DNA of 64,000 bases from Ruegeria sp. THAF57 (GCF_903914075.1 NZ_CAIWNQ010000003.1:310001-374000); one strand, 5' to 3'; counted from the first letter of the stretch, positions 1-9,389 are shown. Notes: generated from the sequence alone by a model not told the origin. Made by a program: numbers and translations.

Positions 1-1008
1 GCCACCCGGCTGGCCTCAGGCGATGAAACGCCGGGATTGCATGCCGAACCAATCGGTCTTTGGGGCTGCGCGCGTGAACATTCGCGGGGCAAGGACACAC
101 CGTCAGGGCATTGGGAATTGGCAGGTCTGCCCGTGCCGTGGGACTGGCACTATTTTCCTGACACGACCCCCAGCTTTCCCAGTGACCTAAGCCGTGCTGC
201 CGCGCAAGTCGCTGGAACAGAAGAAATTTTGGGCGATTGCCATGCCTCTGGCACGGCGATTATCGCGGAATTGGGGGCCGAGCATATGCGAACCGGTTGG
301 CCGATCTGCTATACGTCGGCAGACAGCGTTTTTCAGATCGCCGCCCATGAAGAGAGTTTTGGCCTTGAGCGTCTGTTGGACATGTGCCGGGCACTTGCCC
401 CTCGGTTGCACGAAATGAAGGTTGGGCGTGTGATCGCCCGTCCTTTCGTCGGCTCACCGGACACGGGCTTTACGCGGACAACCAATCGTAAGGACTTTGC
501 CATCCTGCCACCTGCACCGGTTCTGACGAATTGGGTGCAGGACGCCGGGCGGCGGGTTCATGCGGTGGGTAAGATCGGCGACATCTTCTCGATGCAGGGG
601 ATTGATACGCTGCGCAAAGGCTCGGATGTAGAACTGATGGGGCACCTGTCCGATCTGGTGGACGAGGCCGAAGAGGGCAGCCTGACCTTCGCCAATTTCG
701 TTGAGTTCGACAGCCTTTATGGTCACCGCCGGGATATCAGCGGCTATGCCCGTGCGTTGGAATGGTTTGACCAAGAAATCGGCGTCGTACTTTCGCGCCT
801 GCGCCCCGGAGATATGATGCTGTTGACCGCGGATCACGGAAATGATCCAAGCTGGATCGGAACGGACCACACACGTGAACAAGTGCCGGTGCTGATCGCC
901 GGACTAGGCGCGGGTGAAATCGGAGCCGTCAATTTCGCTGATATCGCCGCAAGCATTGCGGCCCATTTGAACATTCCGGCCCAAGGGCCGGGACGGAGTT
1001 TTCTATGA
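1..1008 (+). CDS. deoB: phosphopentomutase, 5'-truncated by window edge
   Basis: Interconverts (deoxy)ribose 1-phosphate and 5-phosphate, linking nucleoside phosphorolysis to sugar catabolism; cytosolic. The frame is open from base 1, so the start lies upstream. About 335 residues are visible against roughly 400 in the family, so some 65-70 N-terminal residues are missing. Family blocks read in order: GKDTPSGHWE, CHASGT, YTSADSVFQIA, VGRVIARPF, NFVEFDSLYGHRRD, and the alkaline-phosphatase-superfamily metal motifs TADHG and GTDHTRE near the C-terminus. The stop overlaps the next start (ATGA), so it is coupled to add and then upp in a purine/pyrimidine salvage operon. Confidence 0.97.
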   Translation, partial: ATRLASGDETPGLHAEPIGLWGCAREHSRGKDTPSGHWELAGLPVPWDWHYFPDTTPSFPSDLSRAAAQVAGTEEILGDCHASGTAIIAELGAEHMRTGWPICYTSADSVFQIAAHEESFGLERLLDMCRALAPRLHEMKVGRVIARPFVGSPDTGFTRTTNRKDFAILPPAPVLTNWVQDAGRRVHAVGKIGDIFSMQGIDTLRKGSDVELMGHLSDLVDEAEEGSLTFANFVEFDSLYGHRRDISGYARALEWFDQEIGVVLSRLRPGDMMLLTADHGNDPSWIGTDHTREQVPVLIAGLGAGEIGAVNFADIAASIAAHLNIPAQGPGRSFL

Positions 1009-1991
1009 CCGTAGCAGACCTGCCAAAGATCGAACTGCATCTGCATCACGAAGGCGCGGCCCCGCCTGCCTTTATCCGCCAGTTGGCGCATGAAAAGCGT
1101 ATCGACCTGAGTGGAATTTTCAAGCCGGACGGCAGCTATGATTTCCGGGACTTCGCGCATTTCCTCAGCGTGTATGAGGCTGCCTGCGAAGTGCTGAAAT
1201 CGCCCGAGGATTTTCGGCGACTGACGCTTGCGATCTTGGAAGAAAGCGCGGCGAACGGGGTCGTCTATTCGGAAACATTTTTGAGCCCCGATTTCTGTGG
1301 TGGCGGTGACCTGCACGCCTGGCGCGACTATCTGAATGCCATTCAGGACGCGGCCGATGAAGCCGAACGGAAATACGATATCACCCTGCGCGGTGTCGTC
1401 ACCTGTGTGCGTCATTTCGGGGCGGAGCAGGCCAAAGTCAGCGCCCTTTGTGCTGCGGAAACTGCGGGGCACTGGATCACCGGGTTTGGAATGGGCGGCA
1501 ACGAATCCGTCGGCACCCAGGGAGATTACAAATGGGCCTTTGACTGCGCGCGCGAGGCCGGGCTGCGCCTGACCACACATGCGGGGGAATTTGGCGGCCC
1601 CGAAAGCGTCAGGGACGCCATCCGGGAGCTGGGCGTTGAGCGTGTCGGCCATGGGGTTCGCGCCTCCGAAGACCCGGATCTTGTACATGAACTGGTGGAC
1701 CGAGAGGTGACGCTTGAGGTCTGTCCCGGCTCGAACGTGGTTCTGGGGCTTTTCCCAGAGTTTGCGGCCCACCCGATAGCAAATCTGCGCGACGCTGGTG
1801 TCAAAGTCACGGTTTCAACCGACGATCCCCCGTTTTTCCATACCACAATGCGACGCGAATATGAGATGCTGGCCGAAGCTTTCGGCTGGACAGCCGACGA
1901 TTTTGCAGCCCTGAATGAAACGGCCCTGACTGCGGCTTTTTGCGATGAAGAGACCCGAGCGCGGGTCAAGAAAAGACTGGAGAGATCATGA
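1005..1991 (+). CDS. add: adenosine/adenine deaminase family protein
   Basis: A 328-aa amidohydrolase of the Add family, which deaminates adenosine (to inosine) or adenine (to hypoxanthine) with one Zn2+. Visible metal and catalytic motifs are LHLHHEGA near residue 11, [15 protein letters not shown] and STDDPPFF. The N-terminal motif has Glu where classical adenosine deaminases have Asp (HLDG); HxxEG is more typical of the adenine-deaminase branch. The mid-protein GMGGNES resembles the adenosine-type GDE loop. Substrate is therefore uncertain; the location between deoB and upp supports purine salvage. Start and stop both overlap neighbours by 4 bp. Confidence 0.93.
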   Translation: MTVADLPKIELHLHHEGAAPPAFIRQLAHEKRIDLSGIFKPDGSYDFRDFAHFLSVYEAACEVLKSPEDFRRLTLAILEESAANGVVYSETFLSPDFCGGGDLHAWRDYLNAIQDAADEAERKYDITLRGVVTCVRHFGAEQAKVSALCAAETAGHWITGFGMGGNESVGTQGDYKWAFDCAREAGLRLTTHAGEFGGPESVRDAIRELGVERVGHGVRASEDPDLVHELVDREVTLEVCPGSNVVLGLFPEFAAHPIANLRDAGVKVTVSTDDPPFFHTTMRREYEMLAEAFGWTADDFAALNETALTAAFCDEETRARVKKRLERS

Positions 1992-2620
1992 GCGAACACC
2001 TGACCGTCGTCGACCACCCGCTGGTTCAGCACAAACTGACGCTCATGCGGGACAAGGGCACATCGACCGCCGTTTTCCGCCAACTGCTGCGCGAGATCAC
2101 GCTGCTGTTGGCCTATGAGATCACGCGCGAGATGCCTCTGACCACCCGGCACATAGAAACCCCGATGGAGGAGATGGACGCCCCGATTCTGGCAGGCAAG
2201 AAATTGGCGCTGGTGTCCATTCTGCGGGCTGGCAACGGGATGCTGGATGGTGTGTTGGAACTGGTCCCCTCGGCCCGTGTGGGGTTTGTGGGGCTGTACC
2301 GGGATGAAGAAACGCTGAAACCTGTTCAGTACTATTTCAAAGCGCCCGAAGGTTTGAAAGACCGCCTTGTCATCGCTGTCGACCCGATGCTGGCCACGGG
2401 CAACAGCTCGGCTGCTGCGATCGACCTGCTGAAAGAGGCTGGTGCCACCGATATTCGGTTCTTGTGCCTGTTGGCGGCACCCGAGGGTGTTGCGCGTATG
2501 AAAGAGGCGCACCCCGATGTGCACATCGTGACTGCCTCGCTGGACCGCGAACTGAACTCCAAAGGCTATATCATGCCCGGCCTCGGCGACGCCGGGGATC
2601 GGATGTTCGGCACCAAGTAA
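1988..2620 (+). CDS. upp: uracil phosphoribosyltransferase
   Basis: Makes UMP from uracil and PRPP in the cytosol. The 210-aa length is normal for bacterial Upp. The PRPP-binding block [14 protein letters not shown] and the C-terminal uracil-binding segment [12 protein letters not shown] are both intact, as is [13 protein letters not shown]. Last gene of deoB-add-upp, joined to add by an ATGA overlap. The stop is only 5 bp from the stop of the convergent gene at 2626, leaving no room for a separate intrinsic terminator. Confidence 0.97.
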   Translation: MSEHLTVVDHPLVQHKLTLMRDKGTSTAVFRQLLREITLLLAYEITREMPLTTRHIETPMEEMDAPILAGKKLALVSILRAGNGMLDGVLELVPSARVGFVGLYRDEETLKPVQYYFKAPEGLKDRLVIAVDPMLATGNSSAAAIDLLKEAGATDIRFLCLLAAPEGVARMKEAHPDVHIVTASLDRELNSKGYIMPGLGDAGDRMFGTK

Positions 2621-2625
2621 GTGAT

Positions 2626-3639
2626 CTACTCTCCGCAGATGTTCTGAAGCCGGACCCAATCGCGGTCCGGCAACACCTGTTGCAAAGGTCGTCCTGCCAT
2701 CGGGTCGGCCTCGATCAAGCCCAGAACGGTTTCACCCGTCACGTCCATCGCATAGGCATATGGTGTCGAGGGAAGGGCGACTTGCGCGAAAAGCTCAAGT
2801 AGGTCGTCATCCGGCAGTCGAGGGCGCGGCTCTGACAAGACCTGCTCGGTATAGCTATCTACGATCTCGGGTGTCAGCTCACCGGTTGTGAGCAGACGGA
2901 AGGCAGAGCGCACTCCGGTCCGGTCCAGAAGGTCATCCAAAGGATCCTGAGCGGCTGCCCGCGCGCGTTCGGCGATGATATAGCCAGCCGCGACCGAGGG
3001 GTCTTCGTGGTCTTCAACCAATGAGCGGTTCAAAAGGATGATCCCTCCGGGTAGGCTGAGGCTACTTTGTACGCCCGCAGGCAGGATAACGACGCTGCGC
3101 ACCCCCGTCCGCGTCGCCAGATGGTCCAGCGCCTCCTGCGCGTCCGCAGAGGTGCACGCGCGGCCTGACACCCTTTCAATCCGGCTCAGGATGGCGTCGC
3201 CTATGTCCTGCCTCTTGATCTCGGGCACGACAGACACAACGTGATTTTGCAAAGCAGCCGGCACCCATAGCAGCAAAAGCGCAAGAACGGCCCCGACAAC
3301 GCCCGCAACGCTCAGCCAACGCAGCCGCCCCGGATGTGGTCTCGCACGGTCGATTGCGCGTTGCAGGCGGTCGATGGCCTCGATCATGGTCGTTTCAGAT
3401 TCCGCCAGTTCCAGCGTTTCTTCCGGGTCGCCATCGGGGTTGAAAATCGCTGGATAACTGCCGGGGTTCTGACGCTCGAGCGCTGCCAGTGACCAATGTG
3501 TCAGGGCGCGGTCATTGAAATCCGAAATTGTCAGAGTCGCTTCGCCAATTGAAACCACGACCTCGCGCCGTTGCACATCGGGCGAGGGGCGCCACAGACC
3601 GGTGGCTTCGATCCGCTGGTACTGTTTCAGGGCCGTCAT
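2626..3639 (-). CDS. membrane-anchored M48-like pseudopeptidase (hypothetical)
   Basis: A 337-aa protein of unestablished function. It has an acidic cytosolic N-terminal region of about 105 residues, one membrane segment (about 107-130, VVGAVLALLLLWVPAAL) and a C-terminal domain presumably in the periplasm. That domain carries LPGGIILLNRSLVE followed by AAGYIIAERARAAAQDPL. This follows the M48 pattern LPGGxIfvnrGLle...AavlaHEiaHvaarHpl, with both zinc-binding His positions replaced (HExxH becomes AExxR). It is probably a catalytically inactive M48 relative; this is my alignment by eye, not a search. ATG at 3639 is chosen over TTG at 3642. Transcribed divergently from the DMT exporter and convergently with upp. 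Confidence 0.8.
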   Translation of the reverse strand: MTALKQYQRIEATGLWRPSPDVQRREVVVSIGEATLTISDFNDRALTHWSLAALERQNPGSYPAIFNPDGDPEETLELAESETTMIEAIDRLQRAIDRARPHPGRLRWLSVAGVVGAVLALLLLWVPAALQNHVVSVVPEIKRQDIGDAILSRIERVSGRACTSADAQEALDHLATRTGVRSVVILPAGVQSSLSLPGGIILLNRSLVEDHEDPSVAAGYIIAERARAAAQDPLDDLLDRTGVRSAFRLLTTGELTPEIVDSYTEQVLSEPRPRLPDDDLLELFAQVALPSTPYAYAMDVTGETVLGLIEADPMAGRPLQQVLPDRDWVRLQNICGE

Positions 3640-3674
3640 CAAGGTGAGGTCTGCTCGTTATTATTTGAACTTAG

Positions 3675-3688
3675 TTTAGCACGCTAAA
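3675..3688. promoter_or_regulatory. inverted repeat TTTAGC-AC-GCTAAA in divergent intergenic region
   Basis: A perfect 6-2-6 inverted repeat lies about 35 bp upstream of the minus-strand start at 3639 and about 100 bp upstream of the plus-strand start at 3789. Position and symmetry fit an operator serving one or both divergent genes. No cognate regulator is visible nearby. Confidence 0.3.
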
Positions 3689-3788
3689 ATCCAATGGCGC
3701 AAACCTGTTGCACGTCAATCGGGAATTGTGCTGGATATCACGACGCGCGGGAGAAATTTCGCGTCCGGGATCAGTGTCAGGGCGGCAG

Positions 3789-4724
3789 ATGCAGTCAGAA
3801 ACGCAGACATCACCAATACTCGCGTCGGTGCTGATGATCAGCGCCATGGCTATTATCGGAGTGATCGACAATGTGGTGGTGCTGTTGGCTGAAACAATTG
3901 GATTGTGGCAGTTCCACCTGAACCGTTCTTTGCTGATGCTACCGTTGATTGTCGGGCTGTCGCTGCTGGGCCTGGGCAGCCTGCGTCCGAAACGGCTGGG
4001 GCCGGTTGTTTTGCGCAGTGTTCTGATCACCCTGGCCATGTTGTTTTACTTTTCTTCCCTTGCGCTGATGCCGATCGCACAAGCGCTGGCAGGATTGTTC
4101 ACTTCGCCGATCTTCGTGCTTTTGATTTCCGCCCTGTGGCTGAAACAGCCCATCGGGCCATGGCGCATCTTTGCTGTCATCCTTGGGTTTTGCGGTATCT
4201 TGTGCGTCTTGCAGCCGAATCCGTATGAGTTTGACACGCTGAGCTTGCTGCCTGTCGCAGGAGGGTTGTTCTACGCCCTGAGCGCAATAATCACCCGCAG
4301 CCACTGTTCCGAGGAGAGCACCGTCTCGCTTTTGGCGGCCATGGTCATCACATTGGGTGTGGCCGGGGCAATCGGGCTTGTGGCCCTGTCAGTGTTTCCA
4401 CTGGAGTCTGTGGCCGGGCCGCAGGGCTTCGCGACCCGAGGCTGGGAGCCTAATATGACGCCCGCCGTGCCTTGGATTCTGTTGCAGGCCGGAGGGTCCA
4501 CGATTGCCGTCTTTATGTTGATCAAGTCATACCAGATCGGGGAACCCTCGTATGTCGCGGTCTTTGAATACTCGGTTATGGTTTTTGGACCGCTTTTTGC
4601 ATGGGTCGCCTTCGGTCAAACAATCGGAATGTTGCAGACGGTGGGAATTGGTCTGATCGCCACGGCTGGGGCATTGTTGGGGTGGCGCGCCTCGCGGGAA
4701 GTGGCGCGAAAGGTGGCGGCGTGA
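3789..4724 (+). CDS. DMT-superfamily (EamA) transporter
   Basis: A 311-aa inner-membrane protein with about ten hydrophobic segments arranged as two EamA repeats, typical of drug/metabolite exporters; substrate unknown. I start at ATG 3789 (MQSETQTSPILASVLM) because the upstream extension is hydrophilic and not membrane-like. The C-terminal end overlaps the next gene as GTGA, so exporter and sulfotransferase are probably translated from one message. Confidence 0.9.
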   Translation: MQSETQTSPILASVLMISAMAIIGVIDNVVVLLAETIGLWQFHLNRSLLMLPLIVGLSLLGLGSLRPKRLGPVVLRSVLITLAMLFYFSSLALMPIAQALAGLFTSPIFVLLISALWLKQPIGPWRIFAVILGFCGILCVLQPNPYEFDTLSLLPVAGGLFYALSAIITRSHCSEESTVSLLAAMVITLGVAGAIGLVALSVFPLESVAGPQGFATRGWEPNMTPAVPWILLQAGGSTIAVFMLIKSYQIGEPSYVAVFEYSVMVFGPLFAWVAFGQTIGMLQTVGIGLIATAGALLGWRASREVARKVAA

Positions 4725-5377
4725 TTATCTCGCGCGGGCGGCGCTATGTCTTTGTCCACATTCCCAAAACGGGGGGGACATCGCTTGCGCTGGCGCTGGA
4801 ACAGCGTGCGATGAAAGACGACATTCTGTTGGGGGACACTCCTAAAGCCAAAAGGCGTCGCAAACGGGCCAAGTCGCTTAACGCACGCGGGCGCCTGTGG
4901 AAACACTCGACGCTTGCGGATATTGACGGAGTTCTGACCGCCGACGACCTGAAGGACATGTTTACCTTCACGCTGGTGCGCAATCCGTGGGACCGAATGG
5001 TCAGCTATTTTCACTGGTTGCAGGGCCAGGATTTTGATCATCCCGCAGTCTCGCTGGCCAAGACGCTGTCTTTTGAAGACTTCGTGTTGCACCCGGCAAC
5101 TCTACGATCCTTTCAAAACCACCCTGCGCGCCAATATATGACCACGGCAGAAGGGCACGAATGTTGCCGGGCATACATCCGGTTGGAGCAATTCGAACAG
5201 GATGCAGCGCCATTATTTGCGCATCTTGGGTTTCAGTTCGACCTGCCGCGCGTGAATCCGTCAGTTCGTTCCAAGGGCTACAGGCAATACTACTCAGCCC
5301 GAACAGCCTCCGTTATTGCCAGTGCCTGCGCAGAAGATATCGACAGGTTCGGATATCAATTCGACCCGTCGATCTGA
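4721..5377 (+). CDS. sulfotransferase family protein
   Basis: A 218-aa Sulfotransfer_2-like enzyme that would transfer sulfate from PAPS to an unknown acceptor. The 5'-phosphosulfate loop FVHIPKTGGTS lies at residues 11-21 and the 3'-phosphate motif VRNPWDRMVSYF near residue 86. GTG 4721 is chosen as start because it overlaps the DMT stop (GTGA) and puts the PAPS loop at the N-terminus as in the family; the longer frame adds 40 low-complexity residues. A lysine/arginine-rich stretch (about residues 44-55) separates loop and core. Followed by a bidirectional terminator. Confidence 0.88.
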   Translation: MIISRGRRYVFVHIPKTGGTSLALALEQRAMKDDILLGDTPKAKRRRKRAKSLNARGRLWKHSTLADIDGVLTADDLKDMFTFTLVRNPWDRMVSYFHWLQGQDFDHPAVSLAKTLSFEDFVLHPATLRSFQNHPARQYMTTAEGHECCRAYIRLEQFEQDAAPLFAHLGFQFDLPRVNPSVRSKGYRQYYSARTASVIASACAEDIDRFGYQFDPSI

Positions 5378-5453
5378 TCGCAAATTCAAACAAAATTGAG
5401 GGCGTAACCTGAAGCTATGCAGGGTGGTCTGCGCGGGCTTTTGAGAAAATGGA

Positions 5454-5485
5454 AAAGCTGGCGCATAGGGACATGCGCCAGCTTT
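5454..5485. terminator. bidirectional intrinsic terminator
   Basis: A perfect 13-bp stem (AAAGCTGGCGCAT / ATGCGCCAGCTTT) with a 6-nt loop, A-rich on one side and T-rich on the other. It lies between the convergent sulfotransferase (stop 5377) and the fad cluster (stop 5492) and can serve both. Confidence 0.85.
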
Positions 5486-5491
5486 ATTAAT

Positions 5492-7693
5492 TTAAGCGGC
5501 TTTTGCTTCGGGGTCGAAGCGGCCATAGAAGGTCTGACCCTTCTCAGCCATTTCACGCAGCAGCGGCGGGCAGGCGAAGCGATCACCGTATTTTGCCGAT
5601 AGCTGGTCACAACGCTCGGCGGCGTAGGGTGCGCCAATGATATCTACCCAGCTTAGTGGGCCACCGGACCAAGGTGCAAAGCCCCAAGCCAGGATCGCAC
5701 CCACATCGGCCTCGCGGATATCTTCCACCACACCTTCTTCCAGCGCGCGGACGGCTTCCAGAACCTGTGCGAACATCAGACGTTCCTGAACTTCGATCAG
5801 GTCGGGCTGATCTTCGGCCAGCGGATATTTGTCTTGCATCCCTTTCCAGTGACCCAGTCGCTTACCTTTTTCGTCATAGTCGAAAAAGCCGGATTTCGAC
5901 TTACGCCCCAGACGGCCCTGTTCTTCCATCCAGAACATCAGATCGTCCGCCGGGCTTTCGGGATAGGCATTGCCCATCGCTGCCTTGGTCGCGCGGGCAA
6001 TCTTGGCCCCCAGATCAATCGAGGTTTCATCGGTGAGCGTGATCGGCCCCACGGGAAAGCCCAATTGGCGCGCGGCGTTGTCGATCAGCACGGGGCTGAC
6101 GCCCTCTGTCACCATGCGCGCACCTTCGTTCAGGTAGGGGATAATACAGCGGTTACAGTAGAAGAACCGCGCGTCATTAACCACGATCGGCGTCTTGCGG
6201 ATTTGGCGCACATAGTCCAGCGCCTTGGCGACTGCGCGGTCCCCGGTTTCCTTGCCTTTGATGATCTCGACGAGGAACATCTTCTCGACCGGCGAGAAGA
6301 AGTGGATGCCGATGAACTGCTCGGGCCGCACGCTTGCCTTGGCCAGATCGGTGATCGGCAGGGTCGAGGTGTTCGACGCAAAGATGCAATCCTCGGGAAT
6401 GATCGCCTCGACCTTTTTGGTCATGTCGGCCTTGACCGCGGGGTCTTCAAACACGGCCTCGATGATCAGGTCACAGCCTTTCAGCTGATCCAGATCCGGG
6501 GTCGCGGTGATCTGACCCAGCATGGCGACTTTTTTGTCTTCGGTGACTTTGCCGCGCTTCATGCCTTTGTCCAGATAGGCTTCCGTATAGGCTTTGCCCT
6601 TGTCCGCGGCGGCCTGATCACGGTCGATCAGAACAACCTCCATCCCGGCTTGCGCGGATACCAAGGCGATACCGGCCCCCATCATGCCTGCACCCAGAAC
6701 GCCGATCTTCTTGACCGACTGATCGGGGATACCGGCGGGGCGCACGGCGCCTTTGTCCAGCGCCTCTTTGTTCAGGAACAAAGAGCGGATCATCGCGCCC
6801 GACGAGGGGTTCATCAGAACGGTAGTGAACCAGCGGGCCTCGATCTTCAGCGCGGTGTCGAAATCAACTAACGCACCTTCGTAGACCGCGCTCAGCAAGG
6901 CTTTGGCAGCAGGGAACGCGCCTTGGGTCTTGCCATGCACCATCGCGGCGGCACCGACGAAGTTCGGGAAACCAGCCGGGCTAAACGGAGCGCCGCCGGG
7001 CATCTTATAGCCTTTGGCATCCCACGGCTTGACCAGATCGGCGGCTTGGGCGTTCAGAACCCATTCTTTCGCGGCGGCCATCGGGTCTGCTGCAATCTCG
7101 TCGATATAGCCTGCGCTTTTGGCCTTCTTGGCGTCCAACATCTTGCCTTCCAGCAGCAGCGGAGCCGCGGCCATGGCGCCGACCTTGCGGACCATCCGTG
7201 TGGTTCCGCCCGCGCCGGGGAAGATGCCGATCATAATTTCCGGTAGGCCGTATTTGGCCTTGGGACTTTCACCGGCAAAGATGCGATGGGTCGACAGGGG
7301 CAGTTCCATGCCAATACCGGCGGCGGTGCCCGGCAGAACGGCCGCAATCGGCTTGCCGCCCTTTTTGGTCTTGGGGTCCATGCCAGCCAGCTCGATTTTG
7401 CGCAGCAGCTTGTGCATGTTCATCGTGCCTTCGAACAGGCCCTTGGCCGGGTCATCACCCGCCTGTTCCTTCATCACGGCCAGCAGGTTCAGGTCCATGC
7501 CACCGGCAAAGGATCCCTCTTTGCCCGAAGTGATGATTATGCCTTTGACCTCATCGTCAGCCAGCGCCTGATCAATGCAGGCATCCAGTTGTGTCAGCCC
7601 GTCAAAGGACATCACGTTCATTGATTTGCCGGGAACATCCCAGGTGATTGTACCAACGCCATCGGCGTCTTTGGTCAGGGTAAACTCGGTCAT
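5492..7693 (-). CDS. fadJ: 3-hydroxyacyl-CoA dehydrogenase / enoyl-CoA hydratase (FadJ-like alpha subunit)
   Basis: A 733-aa bifunctional beta-oxidation protein. The crotonase domain occupies about residues 1-200 (oxyanion region SFAGGMDL, GTAAGIGMELPLS, YGLPEIMIGIFPGAGG). The NAD-binding hydroxyacyl-CoA dehydrogenase domain starts near 327 (IGVLGAGMMGAGIA), with ASNTSTLPIT and the catalytic His in GIHFFSPVEKM. The C-terminal dimerisation domains follow to about 730. Hydrates enoyl-CoA and oxidises the L-3-hydroxyacyl-CoA. Its ATG overlaps the cupin stop (ATGA), and it is last in the fad cluster that includes its thiolase partner. fadB and fadJ naming are not separable here. Confidence 0.96.
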   Translation of the reverse strand: MTEFTLTKDADGVGTITWDVPGKSMNVMSFDGLTQLDACIDQALADDEVKGIIITSGKEGSFAGGMDLNLLAVMKEQAGDDPAKGLFEGTMNMHKLLRKIELAGMDPKTKKGGKPIAAVLPGTAAGIGMELPLSTHRIFAGESPKAKYGLPEIMIGIFPGAGGTTRMVRKVGAMAAAPLLLEGKMLDAKKAKSAGYIDEIAADPMAAAKEWVLNAQAADLVKPWDAKGYKMPGGAPFSPAGFPNFVGAAAMVHGKTQGAFPAAKALLSAVYEGALVDFDTALKIEARWFTTVLMNPSSGAMIRSLFLNKEALDKGAVRPAGIPDQSVKKIGVLGAGMMGAGIALVSAQAGMEVVLIDRDQAAADKGKAYTEAYLDKGMKRGKVTEDKKVAMLGQITATPDLDQLKGCDLIIEAVFEDPAVKADMTKKVEAIIPEDCIFASNTSTLPITDLAKASVRPEQFIGIHFFSPVEKMFLVEIIKGKETGDRAVAKALDYVRQIRKTPIVVNDARFFYCNRCIIPYLNEGARMVTEGVSPVLIDNAARQLGFPVGPITLTDETSIDLGAKIARATKAAMGNAYPESPADDLMFWMEEQGRLGRKSKSGFFDYDEKGKRLGHWKGMQDKYPLAEDQPDLIEVQERLMFAQVLEAVRALEEGVVEDIREADVGAILAWGFAPWSGGPLSWVDIIGAPYAAERCDQLSAKYGDRFACPPLLREMAEKGQTFYGRFDPEAKAA

Positions 7694-8175
7694 CCGTCGT
7701 CTCCTATCTGGTCAGCCGTCAGGGGGCTGCCGTCTTTCCGGGTGAAGGATTCGCCATCTGCGTCGTCCTTCACCATCATGTCCAGGTCGCTGTAGTAAGC
7801 GGTCTCGGTCGGGGTCCGCGTGCCCACCACCAGAAAGGTCGCAGGCGCGTCGGTTTTGTTCACAAGGTGGTGGCCGTTGGGCTCACCCGCGGGCCAGGCC
7901 GCACAGTCACCGGGCTGCATCTCATGTTCACCGTCATCGTCGATCAGGGTGCAGGTGCCGGAAAGCACAATGGCAAACTCGTCCTGCTCCATGTGGTAGT
8001 GCCGCAACGAGGACATCCCCGCCGGTTCCAACCGCACGATGTTGACCCCGTATTGGGTCAGACCGTCCGCATCCCCCAGCCTCTGAACGAAACGACCTGC
8101 GGTCGCCTCGGCCAGTTTGCCGGGATAGGACGATCCCCCTACAAACGGGATCTGTGAGAGATCCAGCTTGGGCAT
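7690..8175 (-). CDS. cupin-domain protein
   Basis: A 161-aa single-domain cupin with a metal-binding motif in RHYHMEQDEFAIVLSG (two His and Glu) and a second-strand His in GHHLVN. Function unknown; small cupins may be isomerases, dioxygenases or sensors. ATG 8175 shares its A with the thiolase stop (TAATG) and the 3' end overlaps fadJ by 4 bp, so it is translated within the beta-oxidation operon. The longer upstream frame (to 8223) lies in thiolase coding sequence and is rejected. Confidence 0.88.
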   Translation of the reverse strand: MPKLDLSQIPFVGGSSYPGKLAEATAGRFVQRLGDADGLTQYGVNIVRLEPAGMSSLRHYHMEQDEFAIVLSGTCTLIDDDGEHEMQPGDCAAWPAGEPNGHHLVNKTDAPATFLVVGTRTPTETAYYSDLDMMVKDDADGESFTRKDGSPLTADQIGDDG

Positions 8176-9389
8176 TACACCCGCTCGATGATGGTGGCTG
8201 CACCCATGCCCGAGGCCACACACAGGGTCGCCAGTCCAGTCTCTTTGTCCTGACGCTCCAGCTCGTCCAGCAGGGTGCCGATGATGATCGCACCGGTGGC
8301 GCCAAGCGGGTGGCCCATAGCGATCGAGCCGCCGTTGACGTTGACCAGTTCGGGGTCGACATCGAACGCCTGCTGGAAGCGCAGCACGACCGAGGCAAAG
8401 GCTTCGTTCACCTCGAACAGGTCGAGGTCCGAGATCGCCATGCCGCTGTCGGCCAGAATTTTCTGCGTCACCGGCACGGGGCCGGTCAGCATGATGGTTG
8501 GGTCCAGACCGATCTTGGCGGTGGCCTTGATGCGCGCGCGGGGTTTCAGGCCGTGCTTTTCACCGAATTCCTTGTTGCCGATCAGAACAGCCGCAGCCCC
8601 GTCCACAATGCCCGAGCTGTTGCCCGCATGGTGGATGTGGTTGATCTTTTCCAGATGCGGGTATTTCAGCAGCGCCACCTTGTCGAAGCCGGGCATCTGC
8701 TCACCCATCATCTGAAAGGCGGGGTTCAGGCTGCCCAGGCTCTGCATGTCGGTGCCGGGGCGCATGTATTCGTCGCGGTCCAGAATGGTCAGGCCGTTGC
8801 GGTCCTTGACCGAGATCACCGATTTCTCGAACCGGTTCTCTTCCCAGGCTTGTGCCGCACGGCGCTGCGATTCCATCGCCAACTGGTCGGCCTGTTCACG
8901 GCTGAACCCGTATTCAGTTGCAATGATGTCCGAGGAAATCCCCTGCGGCACGAAATAGGTGTCCATCGCCACGGTCGGATCAATGGCAATCGCTGCCCCG
9001 TCCGAACCCATGGGCACGCGGCCCATCATTTCCACGCCACCGGCGATGTAGCCGTCACCAGCACCGCCTTTGACCTGGTTGGCGGCCAAGTTCACGGCCT
9101 CCATGCCCGATGCGCAGAAACGGTTGATCGACAGGCCGGGGATGCTTTCATCCAAGTCCGAGGCCAGAACCGCAGTCCGGGCCAGACAGCCGCCTTGTTC
9201 CATTGCCTGAGTGGCGTTGCCCCAGATCACGTCCTCGACGGCGTGGCCTTCAAGGTTGTTACGCTCCTTCAGCGCGTTCAGGGTCACGGCGGACAGTCGC
9301 ACCGAGGTCACCTCGTGCAGACTGCCGTCCTTACGGCCCTTGCCACGCGGGGTGCGCAGGGCGTCATAGATATATGCTTCGGTCATCAT
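8175..9389 (-). CDS. fadA: acetyl-CoA C-acyltransferase (thiolase)
   Basis: A 404-aa thiolase that cleaves 3-ketoacyl-CoA with CoA to release acetyl-CoA. The acyl-accepting Cys is in NRFCASGMEA, the His in NVNGGSIAMGHPLGATGA, the second catalytic Cys near the C-terminus in CVASGMGAA, and NEAF is present. It forms the beta component with the FadJ-like protein two genes downstream; the cupin separates them, which is unusual. Start could be the first or second codon (MM). Confidence 0.95.
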   Translation of the reverse strand: MMTEAYIYDALRTPRGKGRKDGSLHEVTSVRLSAVTLNALKERNNLEGHAVEDVIWGNATQAMEQGGCLARTAVLASDLDESIPGLSINRFCASGMEAVNLAANQVKGGAGDGYIAGGVEMMGRVPMGSDGAAIAIDPTVAMDTYFVPQGISSDIIATEYGFSREQADQLAMESQRRAAQAWEENRFEKSVISVKDRNGLTILDRDEYMRPGTDMQSLGSLNPAFQMMGEQMPGFDKVALLKYPHLEKINHIHHAGNSSGIVDGAAAVLIGNKEFGEKHGLKPRARIKATAKIGLDPTIMLTGPVPVTQKILADSGMAISDLDLFEVNEAFASVVLRFQQAFDVDPELVNVNGGSIAMGHPLGATGAIIIGTLLDELERQDKETGLATLCVASGMGAATIIERV

